From NCBI GenBank assembly GCA_963815305.1, contig CAWFFW010000001.1:1860001-1924000 (forward strand): a DNA stretch of 64,000 bases, given 5' to 3'. The stretch is from CAXBID01 sp963815305 (GTDB lineage: Bacteria > Bacteroidota > Bacteroidia > Flavobacteriales > Flavobacteriaceae). The notes under the pieces are model-generated. The model was given only the letters and a program-made list of their open reading frames with translations. It ran no database searches and had not been told where the DNA came from. Shown piece after piece: positions 36,707 through 46,361 of the stretch. The position numbers and the translations under genes were made by a program. Numbering within the stretch: position 1 is the stretch's first letter; the number at the start of each line of letters is the position of its first letter.

Positions 36707-38122
36707 TTAATCATTTTCTTTCAAGTTTAATTTAAAACCCTCATACATTTTCATCAGTTCTTTTACTAATTCCGGTTGTGATGCCGCCAAATCATTTGAT
36801 TCTGTAGGATCATTTTTTAAGTTGAATAATTGAATTTTATTTTTTGGTTCTTCTGCACTAACACCAGGATAATCTGCTGGTGTTGCTTGCCCTTCCATTT
36901 GTGCTATAATAGTTGTTCCATCAGGCCCTCTAGGATCTGACCAAGTACTTAAATCTACTTTTTTACGATAATGGGGTTTATTTACAAATAGTTTATAATC
37001 ACCTTTTCTAATAGACATTATTTCATCGTTATGCATGCTAAAAACCGGTGAATAGCTTTTACTTTTTCCTTGAAGAATGGTGGTTATATCTTGACCGTCC
37101 AATGCGTTGGCTTTTGGTGTTTCTATATCTGTTAAAGCAAACAAGGTTGGAAAAATATCTGGCGACCAAAGTGGCACATCAACTGTTGTTTTTTCAGGGA
37201 ACACCTTTGGATAGCGAATCATAAATGGTACTCGAATACCACCTTCCCAGGTGGTTGCTTTCATACCTTTCAATCCTCCTGTACTACCCCCGTACCAAGG
37301 CCCATTATCAGACATAAAAATGACAATGGTATTATCTAATATCTTTAATTCTTTCAAGGTGGACATCACTTCACCTACAGACCAATCTAATTCGCGAATC
37401 ACATCGGCATACAAATCATTCGGTGTATGTGGCGTATAAAACCTATCCGATGCCGCCAAAGGTTTATGGGGCATCGCATGCGCTAAATACAAAAAGAAAG
37501 GATCCTCTTTTTTTCTTTTGATAAAATCAATGGCTTGTTCTGTATAGTTTTTAGTCAGATATCTTTGATCCACAGGATTTTGAATGGTATCTCTGTTTTC
37601 AATAATCTGGACAGGGCGCATATCGTTTGAATAGAGAATGCCGTAATATTCATCAAAACCTTGCTCTACCGGAAAAAAGGCTTCTTTATGTCCCAAATGC
37701 CATTTCCCGATAGCTTTAGTAGCGTATCCGTTTTCATGAAACACTTCTGCCATTGTTATTTCCTTAGGAGACAACCCAATGGTATCCATTATTACGCTAG
37801 CATCTGGGGTAGGATTTTTGATTAATCCATGACGTAACGGAAATCTTCCCGTAAGCAAAGTCGCTCTAGACGGTGCACAATATGGCGTTGGCACATAAAA
37901 ATTCGTACTTAACACCCCTTTTGCTGCAATATTATCAATGTGGGGTGTTTGGTAATTTTTCTGTCCGAAAGATGAAATATCGCCGTACCCCATATCATCC
38001 GCTAAAATGATAAGTACATTAGGTTTTTTATCCAAATTCGAGTTATCAACAGCTTCTTTACATCCAAAAAACAAGAAGACCATTAATAATTTTAAAATTG
38101 TAACTCTCCGCATTTTATTCAT
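36707..38122 (-). CDS. Type I (S1) sulfatase lipoprotein
   Basis: A 471-residue protein with a lipoprotein signal ending in LFFGC (Cys21). NVLIILADDMGYGD supplies the metal-binding Asp pair, and PYCAPSRATLLTGR is the sulfatase signature with Cys82 as formylglycine precursor. GKWHLGH, HAMPHKPL and IFMSDNGPW follow. It is likely anchored in the outer membrane or facing the periplasm and removes sulfate esters early in breakdown. It differs from the sulfatase at 15723-17303 by having a CxPSR core and a lipid anchor. A second in-frame Met (residue 4) is an equally good start. Confidence 0.9.
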   Translation of the reverse strand: MNKMRRVTILKLLMVFLFFGCKEAVDNSNLDKKPNVLIILADDMGYGDISSFGQKNYQTPHIDNIAAKGVLSTNFYVPTPYCAPSRATLLTGRFPLRHGLIKNPTPDASVIMDTIGLSPKEITMAEVFHENGYATKAIGKWHLGHKEAFFPVEQGFDEYYGILYSNDMRPVQIIENRDTIQNPVDQRYLTKNYTEQAIDFIKRKKEDPFFLYLAHAMPHKPLAASDRFYTPHTPNDLYADVIRELDWSVGEVMSTLKELKILDNTIVIFMSDNGPWYGGSTGGLKGMKATTWEGGIRVPFMIRYPKVFPEKTTVDVPLWSPDIFPTLFALTDIETPKANALDGQDITTILQGKSKSYSPVFSMHNDEIMSIRKGDYKLFVNKPHYRKKVDLSTWSDPRGPDGTTIIAQMEGQATPADYPGVSAEEPKNKIQLFNLKNDPTESNDLAASQPELVKELMKMYEGFKLNLKEND

Positions 38123-38310
38123 ATTTCTAATAAATCACTTATCTGGTTTCTTTAAAAACATGATTTAACATCTCTTTTAATACAAAGTGGCAAGCTCATA
38201 TCCAAACTATTATAACACTGAATTCATTATCAATTTTTAAGTAAATAACTTCTAGATTATAAATACTATTTAAAAAACCTAACGCTAGCTTTTTGTAAAA
38301 AAACTAACTC

Positions 38311-39615
38311 TTATTTTTTAGAATTTAAATAAGTTGGCATTTTTTCTATTAAAGGAATTTCTTTTCGCAGCATTTTGGCTGCTTGTCCTGTTAAAAACAA
38401 ATAATGGTTTGGAGCTACATCATCATTTCCCACAAAATGAACATCCTTACTATTTGGTGGTTTATTCATAATAGGAATTATAGCTGTCCCTTCATCTACT
38501 TCATCAAACATACCTATATAAAGCATTTTTCCACCAGCTAGAATTGCATTATAAGCTAAATCCCAGAAAAATTTTCCGCCAACTCTAGGAATGGCTCCAT
38601 AAGATGTATGTCTTGCCAACCCAGGATTGCTCTTAGATAAATTATGCCAGCTAAAACCAGCATAAACTAGAGGTGCATAGTCTACCTTTTGTTCTTGACA
38701 CCATTTAATATCTGCTATAACATGATCTCGATATCTAATTTCATCTTGATGTAACAACGGCGTAAAACGCTGAACCATCCATGGTAAAACGATATCTGCA
38801 GATTTTATAACCTCATGTAAATACGGATCTGGTAAACAATCCTTATCTAATTCTCTAAAATAAGTTGGAACGCCTAACATGACTGAACAACCACCATATT
38901 CTGGATCATTTTTCAAGAAATCAATCAAACGATTGATTCCTATTTCTCTAATATTGTAAGATCTATCAGGAAAACCAATACCCCAAATGGTCACTAATGG
39001 CTTTCCGTTATGGCGTAAATAATTTTCGCTATTTGTTACTTTCATATTATCAACCAATCGTTTCCAATCTTCAATGATAGCTGAACAATCTTCGCCTTTT
39101 GAATGCAACCCAGAAAGATCATACATCACTGCAATCGCTCTACCATTTTCTTCGGCAGCTGCTACCGCATTTTCAAGAATAACGTCTTGTGATTTTTTTG
39201 GATTATCATAATTTCTGGCGACGTTGAAAAAACGTTGCATAAAAACACCATCGACACCATAATCTTTCATCCATTTAAAATGGAGGTCTGTGGTACTTTT
39301 ATCGACAGAACTAAAAACCCTTGCGGATTTACCATCAGCAAATTTAAAACTGGTTTCATAAGTTTTTTTGTATTCAGAAACATCTGGCCAAAAATCGATG
39401 GTATTATGATCTTTATCAAACTTGCCACCAGAACCATAATGCCCCCAACCTTGTCCAGAACCATCACCTGGTGCTCTAAACCAGCCTTGGTAACCTGCCA
39501 TGACTAACCCATCATAATTAGGGAACTTGTATGTTTTTCCGTGTTTGCTTTGTGCTTTAGAATTAAAGCTAAAACATGCAATAACTATTAAAATTGAAAT
39601 ACTTTTCAAATACAT
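38311..39615 (-). CDS. GH99-like glycosidase, single domain
   Basis: A 434-residue protein with a cleavable signal peptide ending near NSKAQ (residue 22) and no lipobox or T9SS tail, so it is probably periplasmic. It shares the GH71/GH99-like pattern with the proteins at 33353 and 44662: LVMAGYQGWFRAPGDG, DFWPDVSEY, FMQRFFNV, AVMYDLSGL, LVTIWGIGFPDRS, MLGVPTYFREL, PLVYAGFSW and MLYIGMFDEVDEGTAI, where the two Glu three apart match the GH99 catalytic dyad. It would shorten imported oligosaccharides. It lies 15 bases downstream of a GH92 gene, suggesting co-translation of endo- and exo-acting enzymes. Confidence 0.8.
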   Translation of the reverse strand: MYLKSISILIVIACFSFNSKAQSKHGKTYKFPNYDGLVMAGYQGWFRAPGDGSGQGWGHYGSGGKFDKDHNTIDFWPDVSEYKKTYETSFKFADGKSARVFSSVDKSTTDLHFKWMKDYGVDGVFMQRFFNVARNYDNPKKSQDVILENAVAAAEENGRAIAVMYDLSGLHSKGEDCSAIIEDWKRLVDNMKVTNSENYLRHNGKPLVTIWGIGFPDRSYNIREIGINRLIDFLKNDPEYGGCSVMLGVPTYFRELDKDCLPDPYLHEVIKSADIVLPWMVQRFTPLLHQDEIRYRDHVIADIKWCQEQKVDYAPLVYAGFSWHNLSKSNPGLARHTSYGAIPRVGGKFFWDLAYNAILAGGKMLYIGMFDEVDEGTAIIPIMNKPPNSKDVHFVGNDDVAPNHYLFLTGQAAKMLRKEIPLIEKMPTYLNSKK

Positions 39616-39629
39616 CTTATATGGTTTTG

Positions 39630-41924
39630 TTAGTTGAATACCGATTTATTTTCTGATGGTCCCATTACAAATTCTAGAACGCCACCACGCATGATATCAT
39701 CATGATTGAAGAATGGTTGAGACAGTGCTTTTCCATTCAATTTTAATGACTGTACGTAAACGTTTTTAGGACTATTATTTTTTGCTTTTATCACAAACTG
39801 CTTTCCATTAGGCAAGTTGATTGCCGCTTTATCAAATAGTGGACGACCTACAGAATAGCTAGTATCACCTGGGCAGAATGAATAGAATCCCATAGCATTA
39901 AGAATATACCATGCAGACATTTGACCACAATCTTCATTACCCGATAATCCATTTGGATTATTGAAATACAAGGATCCCATAATACTGTCTGTGAGTTTTT
40001 GAGTTTTCCAAGGTTCATCAACATAATTATACATGTGTGTAATATGATGACTTGGTTCATTACCATGTGCGTATTGACCTATAAGACCCGAAATATCCGA
40101 TGAGCTCTTGTCTCCTAAAATGTCTGAACTTGTTGAAAAAAGTTCATCCAATTTGGTGATAAACCCTACTTTTCCTCCCATCAAATCAACCAAACCATCA
40201 ACATCATGAGGTACAAACCAGGTCCATTGCCATGCGTTTCCCTCTACATAATCGTCAACTCTATGATTTGAATATTTAGGATTAAAAGGTTCTCTAAAGG
40301 ATTTATCTTCATTAACACCTCTCATGAAACCTGTTTCTTTATCAAAATACTGTTGGTAGCGTTTTGATCGTTCCATAAAACGCTCATAATCTTCTTGCTT
40401 ACCTAAATCTTTAGCCATTTGAGCAATACACCAATCATTATAGGCGTATTCCAAAGCTTTAGACACCGATTCATTTTCTAAATCTGCAGGAATAAAACCA
40501 AGTGTTTCATTAAACCATTTCGCCTTTGGAGATAATTTATGCTTGATTTCATCTGACGGAAATTGAATTCCAATGGTATCAAAAGTTGAAGCATGTACAA
40601 TAGCTTCATAGGCTTTTTCAACATTAAAATTTTTATTTCCTTTAAAATAGGCATCAACAATTACAGGTACTGCATGGTATCCAATCATGGTGCCTGTGTA
40701 ATTACCATTCAATTCCCATTTTGGCAAAATACCTCCTTGGTCATATTGAGTTAATAGTGTATTAACAAATTCGTTATTTTTATCTGGTTCTATGATATTC
40801 AATAAAGGGTGGAATGCTCGAAATGTATCCCATAATGAAAATACGGTATACATATTATTTTCTGAACTATGGATTTCATTATCCATACCCCTGTATCTAC
40901 CATCTACATCGTTAAAAGTGTATGGACTCATTGCGGCGTGATATAAACTTGTATAAAAAATGATGTTTTCATCTTCTGTACCACCTTCAACAGCAATCTT
41001 ACTTAATTCTTTCTCCCATATTTTGTGTGCATCGCGTTTTACTTTATCAAAATCCCAATGCGGTACTTCTTGCATTAAATTATTTTTGGCACCTTCATAA
41101 TCGACAGATGAAATTCCAACTTTCATATGGATCGTCTTTGAATCTGTTTTTGCGAAATTTAAAACAGCAACTAGTTTTTCTCCTATTAGTTCTTGAATAT
41201 TAGTTTGCTCTATAGTCTCCTTAAATAATTTACTAGAGAATGGTTGATCAAATTTGGCATAAAAATATATGTGTCTATTTTGCGCCCAACCTTTTATATG
41301 CTTGTAACCACTAATTTCGGTATCACTTATTATTTTGAATTCACTATCAACAACATGTCTATCTTGAACGGTATGATTTAAATCAATAATTACCCCTCTA
41401 TCTTCATTATTTAAAAAGTTATAACGATGAAAACCTACGCGTTTACTAGCCGTTAGTTCTGCTTTTATTTTATAATCTAATAAATCAACAGCATAATAAC
41501 CTGGAGTTGTTGTTTCATTATCATGACTAAACCTACTTCTATAGCCAGAATCGGGGTTTTCAGGTGTACCAGGTTCTGTTTTTGCTTCTCCTGTAAAAGG
41601 TATAAACAAAAAATCTCCTAAATCACCTATACCTGTGCCACTTAAGTGCGTATGACTGAATCCTCGAATGGAGCTGTCTGTATGATGATATCCACCACAT
41701 GCATCCCATCCAGCTGTTCTGGTATCAGGACTTAATTGTACCATGCCATTTGGAATAGCAGCACCAGGAAACGTGTGTCCGTGCCCTCCAGTTCCAATAA
41801 AAGGATTTACAAAAGCAGTATTGTCTTTTGCTGACACAAAATCTTTATCCTTATTTTCTTTAGAATACGATACCGTTAAACATAAAGCTGCACTTAAAAA
41901 AGTTACACCAAAAATCCTCTTCAT
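39630..41924 (-). CDS. GH92 exo-alpha-mannosidase (copy 3)
   Basis: The ATG at 41924 starts MKRIFGVTFLSAALCLTVS, a better signal peptide than the frame extension 11 codons upstream. The protein is 764 residues. It has the most canonical GH92 sequence of the four: FVNPFIGTGGHGHTFPGA, GMVQLSPDTR, GYHHTDSSIRGFSHTHLSGTG, YVEGNAWQWTWFVPHD with the catalytic acid Glu561, HGNEPSHHITHMYNY and GNEDCGQMSAWYILNAMGFY. A calcium-dependent inverting alpha-mannosidase, probably removing terminal alpha-1,2- or alpha-1,3-mannose. It is the first gene after a terminator and has its own promoter, so it leads the second transcript of the locus. Confidence 0.95.
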   Translation of the reverse strand: MKRIFGVTFLSAALCLTVSYSKENKDKDFVSAKDNTAFVNPFIGTGGHGHTFPGAAIPNGMVQLSPDTRTAGWDACGGYHHTDSSIRGFSHTHLSGTGIGDLGDFLFIPFTGEAKTEPGTPENPDSGYRSRFSHDNETTTPGYYAVDLLDYKIKAELTASKRVGFHRYNFLNNEDRGVIIDLNHTVQDRHVVDSEFKIISDTEISGYKHIKGWAQNRHIYFYAKFDQPFSSKLFKETIEQTNIQELIGEKLVAVLNFAKTDSKTIHMKVGISSVDYEGAKNNLMQEVPHWDFDKVKRDAHKIWEKELSKIAVEGGTEDENIIFYTSLYHAAMSPYTFNDVDGRYRGMDNEIHSSENNMYTVFSLWDTFRAFHPLLNIIEPDKNNEFVNTLLTQYDQGGILPKWELNGNYTGTMIGYHAVPVIVDAYFKGNKNFNVEKAYEAIVHASTFDTIGIQFPSDEIKHKLSPKAKWFNETLGFIPADLENESVSKALEYAYNDWCIAQMAKDLGKQEDYERFMERSKRYQQYFDKETGFMRGVNEDKSFREPFNPKYSNHRVDDYVEGNAWQWTWFVPHDVDGLVDLMGGKVGFITKLDELFSTSSDILGDKSSSDISGLIGQYAHGNEPSHHITHMYNYVDEPWKTQKLTDSIMGSLYFNNPNGLSGNEDCGQMSAWYILNAMGFYSFCPGDTSYSVGRPLFDKAAINLPNGKQFVIKAKNNSPKNVYVQSLKLNGKALSQPFFNHDDIMRGGVLEFVMGPSENKSVFN

Positions 41925-41983
41925 AATTTGATTTATTATTACAAACTTCTGTTCCAAAAACAGGTACCCTTTAAATTGATAAT

Positions 41984-42051
41984 CAAATTTAGAGATGAGG
42001 CTTAATTAATAATGAATAATCAATTAATTAATGCTTAATATGAAATTAATT
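41984..42051 (-). promoter_or_regulatory. Promoter and AT-rich operator-like region of the second PUL transcript
   Basis: TAAATTTG (41984-41991, minus strand) fits the TAnnTTTG box, 60 bases from the GH92 start. Upstream lie CAATTAATTAATG (42021-42033), the same 13-mer at the same 30-base offset as in the promoter at 2316, and CTTAATATGAAATTAATT (42034-42051), identical to 8279-8296. These may be binding sites of the SARP-type regulator at 52293. Confidence 0.5.
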
Positions 42052-42189
42052 TTATTTTTTATAGACTTGTTTAAATTTAATAATCAAAAAAAACACGAAA
42101 TAGCCTATAGAGCATGAATTTATATTTCTGAACAGTTAATCGTTTCTTATTAAAAAAAGTAAGCAAACAACAAAATATCAAGACAAAAA

Positions 42190-42217
42190 AAGGAGAAAGT
42201 AACTACTCTTTCTCCTT
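42190..42217 (-). terminator. Strong terminator ending the susCD transcript
   Basis: A perfect 10-bp stem (AAGGAGAAAG at 42190-42199, CTTTCTCCTT at 42208-42217) with an 8-base loop is followed on the minus strand by a run of seven T. It lies about 90 bases beyond the GH92 stop at 42308. The rest of the 380-base gap up to 41924 is promoter region without a gene. Confidence 0.85.
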
Positions 42218-42307
42218 CTAAACAACTAAACTAAAACAATAAAATCTATTAAAATAGGTACTCATTCTATCCTGCACACTAAAACTGTATAATTAACTTC
42301 ACCTCCA

Positions 42308-44575
42308 TTAATCTACCGATGGTGGTGCATTTTGAGGTTGGTTCGCCCAATTTTTATTTGCTTTATTCCCCATGGCTAATTCAAGCGTTCCTCCGTTTTT
42401 AATATCATCATGTAAAAACCAAGGCTTATCCCAAACTTTTCCATTTAATTTGGCGGATTGGATGTATTTATTTTCTGGAGCGTAATTTTCTGTTTTAATA
42501 GTAAAATCCTTTCCATTTTCTAAATGTACAGTGGACACTTCAAATACTGGACTACCAATATTGTACATTGGCATTCCAGGTGTAACTGGGTAAAAACCTA
42601 ATTGAGAAAACACAACAAAGGCGGTCATTCCACCTCCATCTTCATCTCCAGGAACTCCCATTAAATCATCTCTAAACCATTGGTTTAATAACGTACGGAC
42701 ACGCTTTTGAGTTTTCCATGGTTGACCAGCATAATTATATAAATAGGGAATATGTAATGAAGGTTCATTCGCCATAGTAAATTGCCCAACATTACCAGTT
42801 TGATCTGGTAACTGTGCATAAAAAGCATATTTACTTCTACCTAAAGGTTCTGAAAACATACCATCTAAATTTTCAACAAAAGAGGTGTTTCCACCCATCA
42901 AGTCTATTAAATCTTTAATATTATGTTGCACATCCCAACGGTAGGTCCATGCATTGTTTTCACTATAAAACTTTCTAGCTCCCATACCTCCTGAAAATTT
43001 ATAATCAAAAGGCTCTATAAAATTCCCTTTATTATCCTTTGGATGAAAAAATTTTGTTTCAGCATTGAATAAGTTTTGATAATTAAGCGAATTTTTTAAA
43101 TAGAACTGATACTCTTCATTTTTACCAAGTTCTTTTGCTATTTGAGACAAACACCATTCGTCATAAGACGTACCTAAAGTTACAGCAACAGGCTGTCTGC
43201 TTTCAAATAAGTGCACCTCAGGTACTGTTTCTTCTTCTCCATCATGCAATGCGGGGAAATAGCCTTGTTCTTTATAAAACACTTCTAATTCGCCTGAAGG
43301 CATTCCTGACCAAGGTGCCAGAGTTTTTTCTGAAATTCCATTTTTACAAGCCGCATAGGCTTTTTCTAAATCAAAGCATCTTAGACCTTTTTTGTAAGCA
43401 TCAATTACAGAAGCTACGCCATGATTAGAATTCATTCTACGACTATCTCCTGTGACTTCTGGAAAGGTTGGCATCCAGAAATTGTCCATTTGTTCTGCCA
43501 TTGTCACAAAAGAATTGATAATATCTTCTTCTTTTTTGGGATCTGTTAAAATACGTAAAGGATGATGCGCTCTATAAGAATCCCAGATCCAATCATCGGT
43601 ATAAAAAGGACGTCCATGATCTTCATGAACGCTGTTATCAAAAGCACTGTAATATCGGCCATCTTCTGACAAGCAAACCGGGCGCTCATAAGTGCGATAT
43701 AATGAGGTGTAAAAAACAGTTTTATCTTGGTATTCTCCGCCTTGAACTTCTATTTTATTAAGAGCATCATTCCAAATTTTTCTGGCTTTAGTTTGTAAGT
43801 CTAAAATCGTTTTACCTGCAACTTCTCGTTTTAAATTCTTTTCGGCTTGTGCAGTATCTATAAAAGAAATTCCGTACCGAATGTGTATTTTTTTTGTTTG
43901 AATTGGAAATTTCAACACCAAACTTGCATTTGTCCCATTTGCTTCATAGCCAGCAACCAATGCCTCATTTTCAAATACTGAAACCGTTTCAGGTTGTTCT
44001 TCAAACATCATATACAAATAAACCTTGGTGTTATTCTCTATTAACTGATACCCTGATAATGATGTTCCATCCCAATTTACACCTCCATTTCTAGAGTTTA
44101 AAATGATATAAGGAGTTTCATCTTTTTCAAATTCAATCTCATACATCGCTGATTGATGAGATAAACCAAAATTTACAGTTGCGTTTTGATTATCTAAATA
44201 AACTTGATAAGAATACGGTGTTAATTTTTCATTGTCATAGCTATAATCAATTACCGGCTTTAAATCACTTTCTTCACCTTGAAAAGGACTTAAATTGAAG
44301 GCAGAACTCCCCCGATGACTTGTTGTAATTAAGGGTAATCCATTTAATAGATCTGCTGTAAAATCGCGTCGTTCTGGATATACTCGCATCAGACTGTTTG
44401 GTAAATGCATTGTTGGAAAAGTGGGTACCAACAAATGACTTATGTTACCCATATAAGGATTTACATAATCAACGGGTTCAATTTCTCTACCCTTTTCATT
44501 AGCAACTGTGCACCCAAAAAGTACCGTTGCTAATAAACAGCCAATAATTACGGTTGTAATAAAATATTTCTTCAT
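42308..44575 (-). CDS. GH92 family alpha-mannosidase, divergent subgroup (copy 4)
   Basis: A 755-residue lipoprotein (Cys22 in VLFGCTVAN). The GH92 frame is clear (VDYVNPYMGN, WIWDSYRAHHPLRI, ANEPSLHIPYLYNYAGQPWKTQKRVR, GDEDGGGMTAFVVFSQLGFYPVTPG), but the N-terminal FPGA block reads VPTFPTMHLPNSLMRVYP, and the catalytic block is YSENNAWTYRWDVQHN, with Glu539 kept and the usual His-Asp changed to His-Asn. These changes mark a subgroup that likely prefers another linkage or position than copy 3. It is the last gene of the susCD transcript, with a strong terminator behind it. As a lipoprotein it may face the surface or periplasm. Confidence 0.9.
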   Translation of the reverse strand: MKKYFITTVIIGCLLATVLFGCTVANEKGREIEPVDYVNPYMGNISHLLVPTFPTMHLPNSLMRVYPERRDFTADLLNGLPLITTSHRGSSAFNLSPFQGEESDLKPVIDYSYDNEKLTPYSYQVYLDNQNATVNFGLSHQSAMYEIEFEKDETPYIILNSRNGGVNWDGTSLSGYQLIENNTKVYLYMMFEEQPETVSVFENEALVAGYEANGTNASLVLKFPIQTKKIHIRYGISFIDTAQAEKNLKREVAGKTILDLQTKARKIWNDALNKIEVQGGEYQDKTVFYTSLYRTYERPVCLSEDGRYYSAFDNSVHEDHGRPFYTDDWIWDSYRAHHPLRILTDPKKEEDIINSFVTMAEQMDNFWMPTFPEVTGDSRRMNSNHGVASVIDAYKKGLRCFDLEKAYAACKNGISEKTLAPWSGMPSGELEVFYKEQGYFPALHDGEEETVPEVHLFESRQPVAVTLGTSYDEWCLSQIAKELGKNEEYQFYLKNSLNYQNLFNAETKFFHPKDNKGNFIEPFDYKFSGGMGARKFYSENNAWTYRWDVQHNIKDLIDLMGGNTSFVENLDGMFSEPLGRSKYAFYAQLPDQTGNVGQFTMANEPSLHIPYLYNYAGQPWKTQKRVRTLLNQWFRDDLMGVPGDEDGGGMTAFVVFSQLGFYPVTPGMPMYNIGSPVFEVSTVHLENGKDFTIKTENYAPENKYIQSAKLNGKVWDKPWFLHDDIKNGGTLELAMGNKANKNWANQPQNAPPSVD

Positions 44576-44661
44576 TTAAAACTTATTATTAAAGCCTGGA
44601 AACAAATGACTTCTCCATAACTTATTTGTTATCAAAATATATGACTACACTAAACCCACTA

Positions 44662-46017
44662 CTAACGTGTAGGTTTAGAAATACTGTAACCTGACTCTCC
44701 ATGAAACCAATTGGCAGCTTGTCCTGTTAACCATAAATAGTAATCTGATTCCAACCCTTCTTCAATACCTACAAATTTATAGTCTCCATCACCTGTTACT
44801 AATGGTACTTCATTTTCACGCTTTACTTTAAAAATTGCTGTGCCTTCATCTACCTCATCAAACATAGCTACATAAAGACTTTTAGCCCCAGCCAATTTAG
44901 CTCCTGCAACTTGCCTCCAAAGAAAATCGCCTTTTAACCTTGGAATAGAATTGAACTTGTTTGCATCACGTTGTAAGTTACCCCATGTAAAGCCTGGAAA
45001 AACCAGTGGCACATAATCAACATGATTCTTATCTGTCCAAAGACGATCTTGATACGCATTATCGGCATTATAACCATTTGGCGTACTATATCTACCCACT
45101 GCCCATGGCATTATAATATCCACATTTTTGATTAGTGAATGTAAAGCAGGATTGTTTTCTGTATCATTCCCAAAAGTTCTCCAGTAATAGGGCACGCCTA
45201 GCATAATAGACACCTTATTTTTGGGTCCTTTTAACTTATTTACTAATCTATCAATATCAGAAGTCGTATAGTTTCTATTATCATTAAACCCTACACCCCA
45301 AATAGACATCAACGGTTTTCCGTTATGTCTTAAATACGTCGGATTTTCTACATTATCAAATAACTTGAATTGGGTTACAATTTCATTCCAATCTTGTTCT
45401 AAATAAGCAACTCTTTCGCTATTACTTCCACTTAAATCATACATGACGCTAATAGCTCTACCATATTTTTTAGCAGCTTTTAAAGCATTTTCTAATACCT
45501 TATTGAAATGCCTTTTTCCCTTTGGATTCGAGGAATGAATTTCTCCAACAAACCGTTGCATATGAACACCATCAATACCATGCTCTTTCATCCACTTAAA
45601 ATGTAAATCAACAGATTGTTCGTCATATGGACTATACAAAAAGGTATCTGATCCATCAGCATTTTTGTAAGGCGTTATATATTTATTTTCATATTCCGTC
45701 ATGTCTGGCCACATATCAATAGACGAACATGATGATGTAAAACCTCCACATTTAGGGTTTTCATAATGATACCATCCTCGATTGGAAGCATCACCTTGAG
45801 CGGCAAACCAACCCTGATACCCAGCCATAACCAAATTGGTATATGAAGTAAATAAACACCCTGTTTCATCATAGACAATCTCATCAACTGGAGGTATTAC
45901 AATTTCTTCTTCCTCTTCTTCTACAATAGGAGGTTCAGAATCATTACTACATGACCAACCTATAAATAAAAGTAAGGTCATGAAGAATATTCTGTTTAAT
46001 ACTTTATGCATTTTCAT
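44662..46017 (-). CDS. GH99-like glycosidase, surface lipoprotein candidate
   Basis: The ATG at 46017 gives a lipoprotein signal (KMHKVLNRIFFMTLLLFIG, then WSC). The lipid Cys is followed by Ser-Asn-Asp and then a run of six Glu, the sort of acidic stretch found on exported Bacteroidetes lipoproteins. The catalytic region has the GH71/GH99-like motifs LVMAGYQGWFAAQGD, DMWPDMTEY, HMQRFVGEIHS, SVMYDLSGS, LMSIWGVGFND, LVFPGFTWGN and YVAMFDEVDEGTAIF with the paired Glu. Being encoded with SusCD in one unit and likely surface-exposed, it is the best candidate for the first endo-cut of the polymer that yields importable fragments. The linkage is inferred from GH99. Confidence 0.8.
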   Translation of the reverse strand: MKMHKVLNRIFFMTLLLFIGWSCSNDSEPPIVEEEEEEIVIPPVDEIVYDETGCLFTSYTNLVMAGYQGWFAAQGDASNRGWYHYENPKCGGFTSSCSSIDMWPDMTEYENKYITPYKNADGSDTFLYSPYDEQSVDLHFKWMKEHGIDGVHMQRFVGEIHSSNPKGKRHFNKVLENALKAAKKYGRAISVMYDLSGSNSERVAYLEQDWNEIVTQFKLFDNVENPTYLRHNGKPLMSIWGVGFNDNRNYTTSDIDRLVNKLKGPKNKVSIMLGVPYYWRTFGNDTENNPALHSLIKNVDIIMPWAVGRYSTPNGYNADNAYQDRLWTDKNHVDYVPLVFPGFTWGNLQRDANKFNSIPRLKGDFLWRQVAGAKLAGAKSLYVAMFDEVDEGTAIFKVKRENEVPLVTGDGDYKFVGIEEGLESDYYLWLTGQAANWFHGESGYSISKPTR

Positions 46018-46120
46018 TATTACTAATTTAGGGTATAATTTCATTTATAATTCTAAGCCTTATTTCTCATCTTCATCCAATTAACAATACTTAAGAGCAG
46101 ATAGATTATAATTCTAAAAA

Positions 46121-46145
46121 CACCTTCCTTTTTTAAAGGAAGGTG
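46121..46145 (-). terminator. Hairpin terminator inside the susCD transcript
   Basis: CACCTTCCTTT and AAAGGAAGGTG form an 11-bp stem with a 3-base loop, followed on the minus strand by TTTTTAG. It lies 22 bases after the DUF3823 gene. It may let only part of the transcripts continue into the GH99-like and GH92 genes, giving more SusCD than enzyme. Confidence 0.75.
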
Positions 46146-46166
46146 CTTTTCATTATTTGTTAAACT

Positions 46167-46361
46167 TTAAAGCTGTATTTCTACCACAGTTGCATAATTA
46201 AATCTTGCATTTGGTGCATCATACAATGCACCTATTCGGAAAAAATACAAGGTGCCCTCTTTCAAATCTTGCTCGCTATCCGCATTTATAGTTATAGTAT
46301 AAACTTCACTTGGATTAAGCGGGTGTACAGGCGCGTTAATATTTTTCTTCTGCTTTAACAA
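46167..46361 (-). CDS. C-terminal part of a frameshifted DUF3823 lipoprotein
   Basis: This part reads NINAPVHPLNPSEVYTITINAD, then TLYFFRIGALYDAPNARFNY and VVEIQL: the end of the second beta-sandwich of a DUF3823 protein. The first codons (LKQKK) are out of frame for the true gene; removing one A from the run at 46341-46350 turns AEEKY-stop into AEENINAPVHP and joins it to 46336-46866. Confidence 0.7.
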   Translation of the reverse strand: MLKQKKNINAPVHPLNPSEVYTITINADSEQDLKEGTLYFFRIGALYDAPNARFNYATVVEIQL

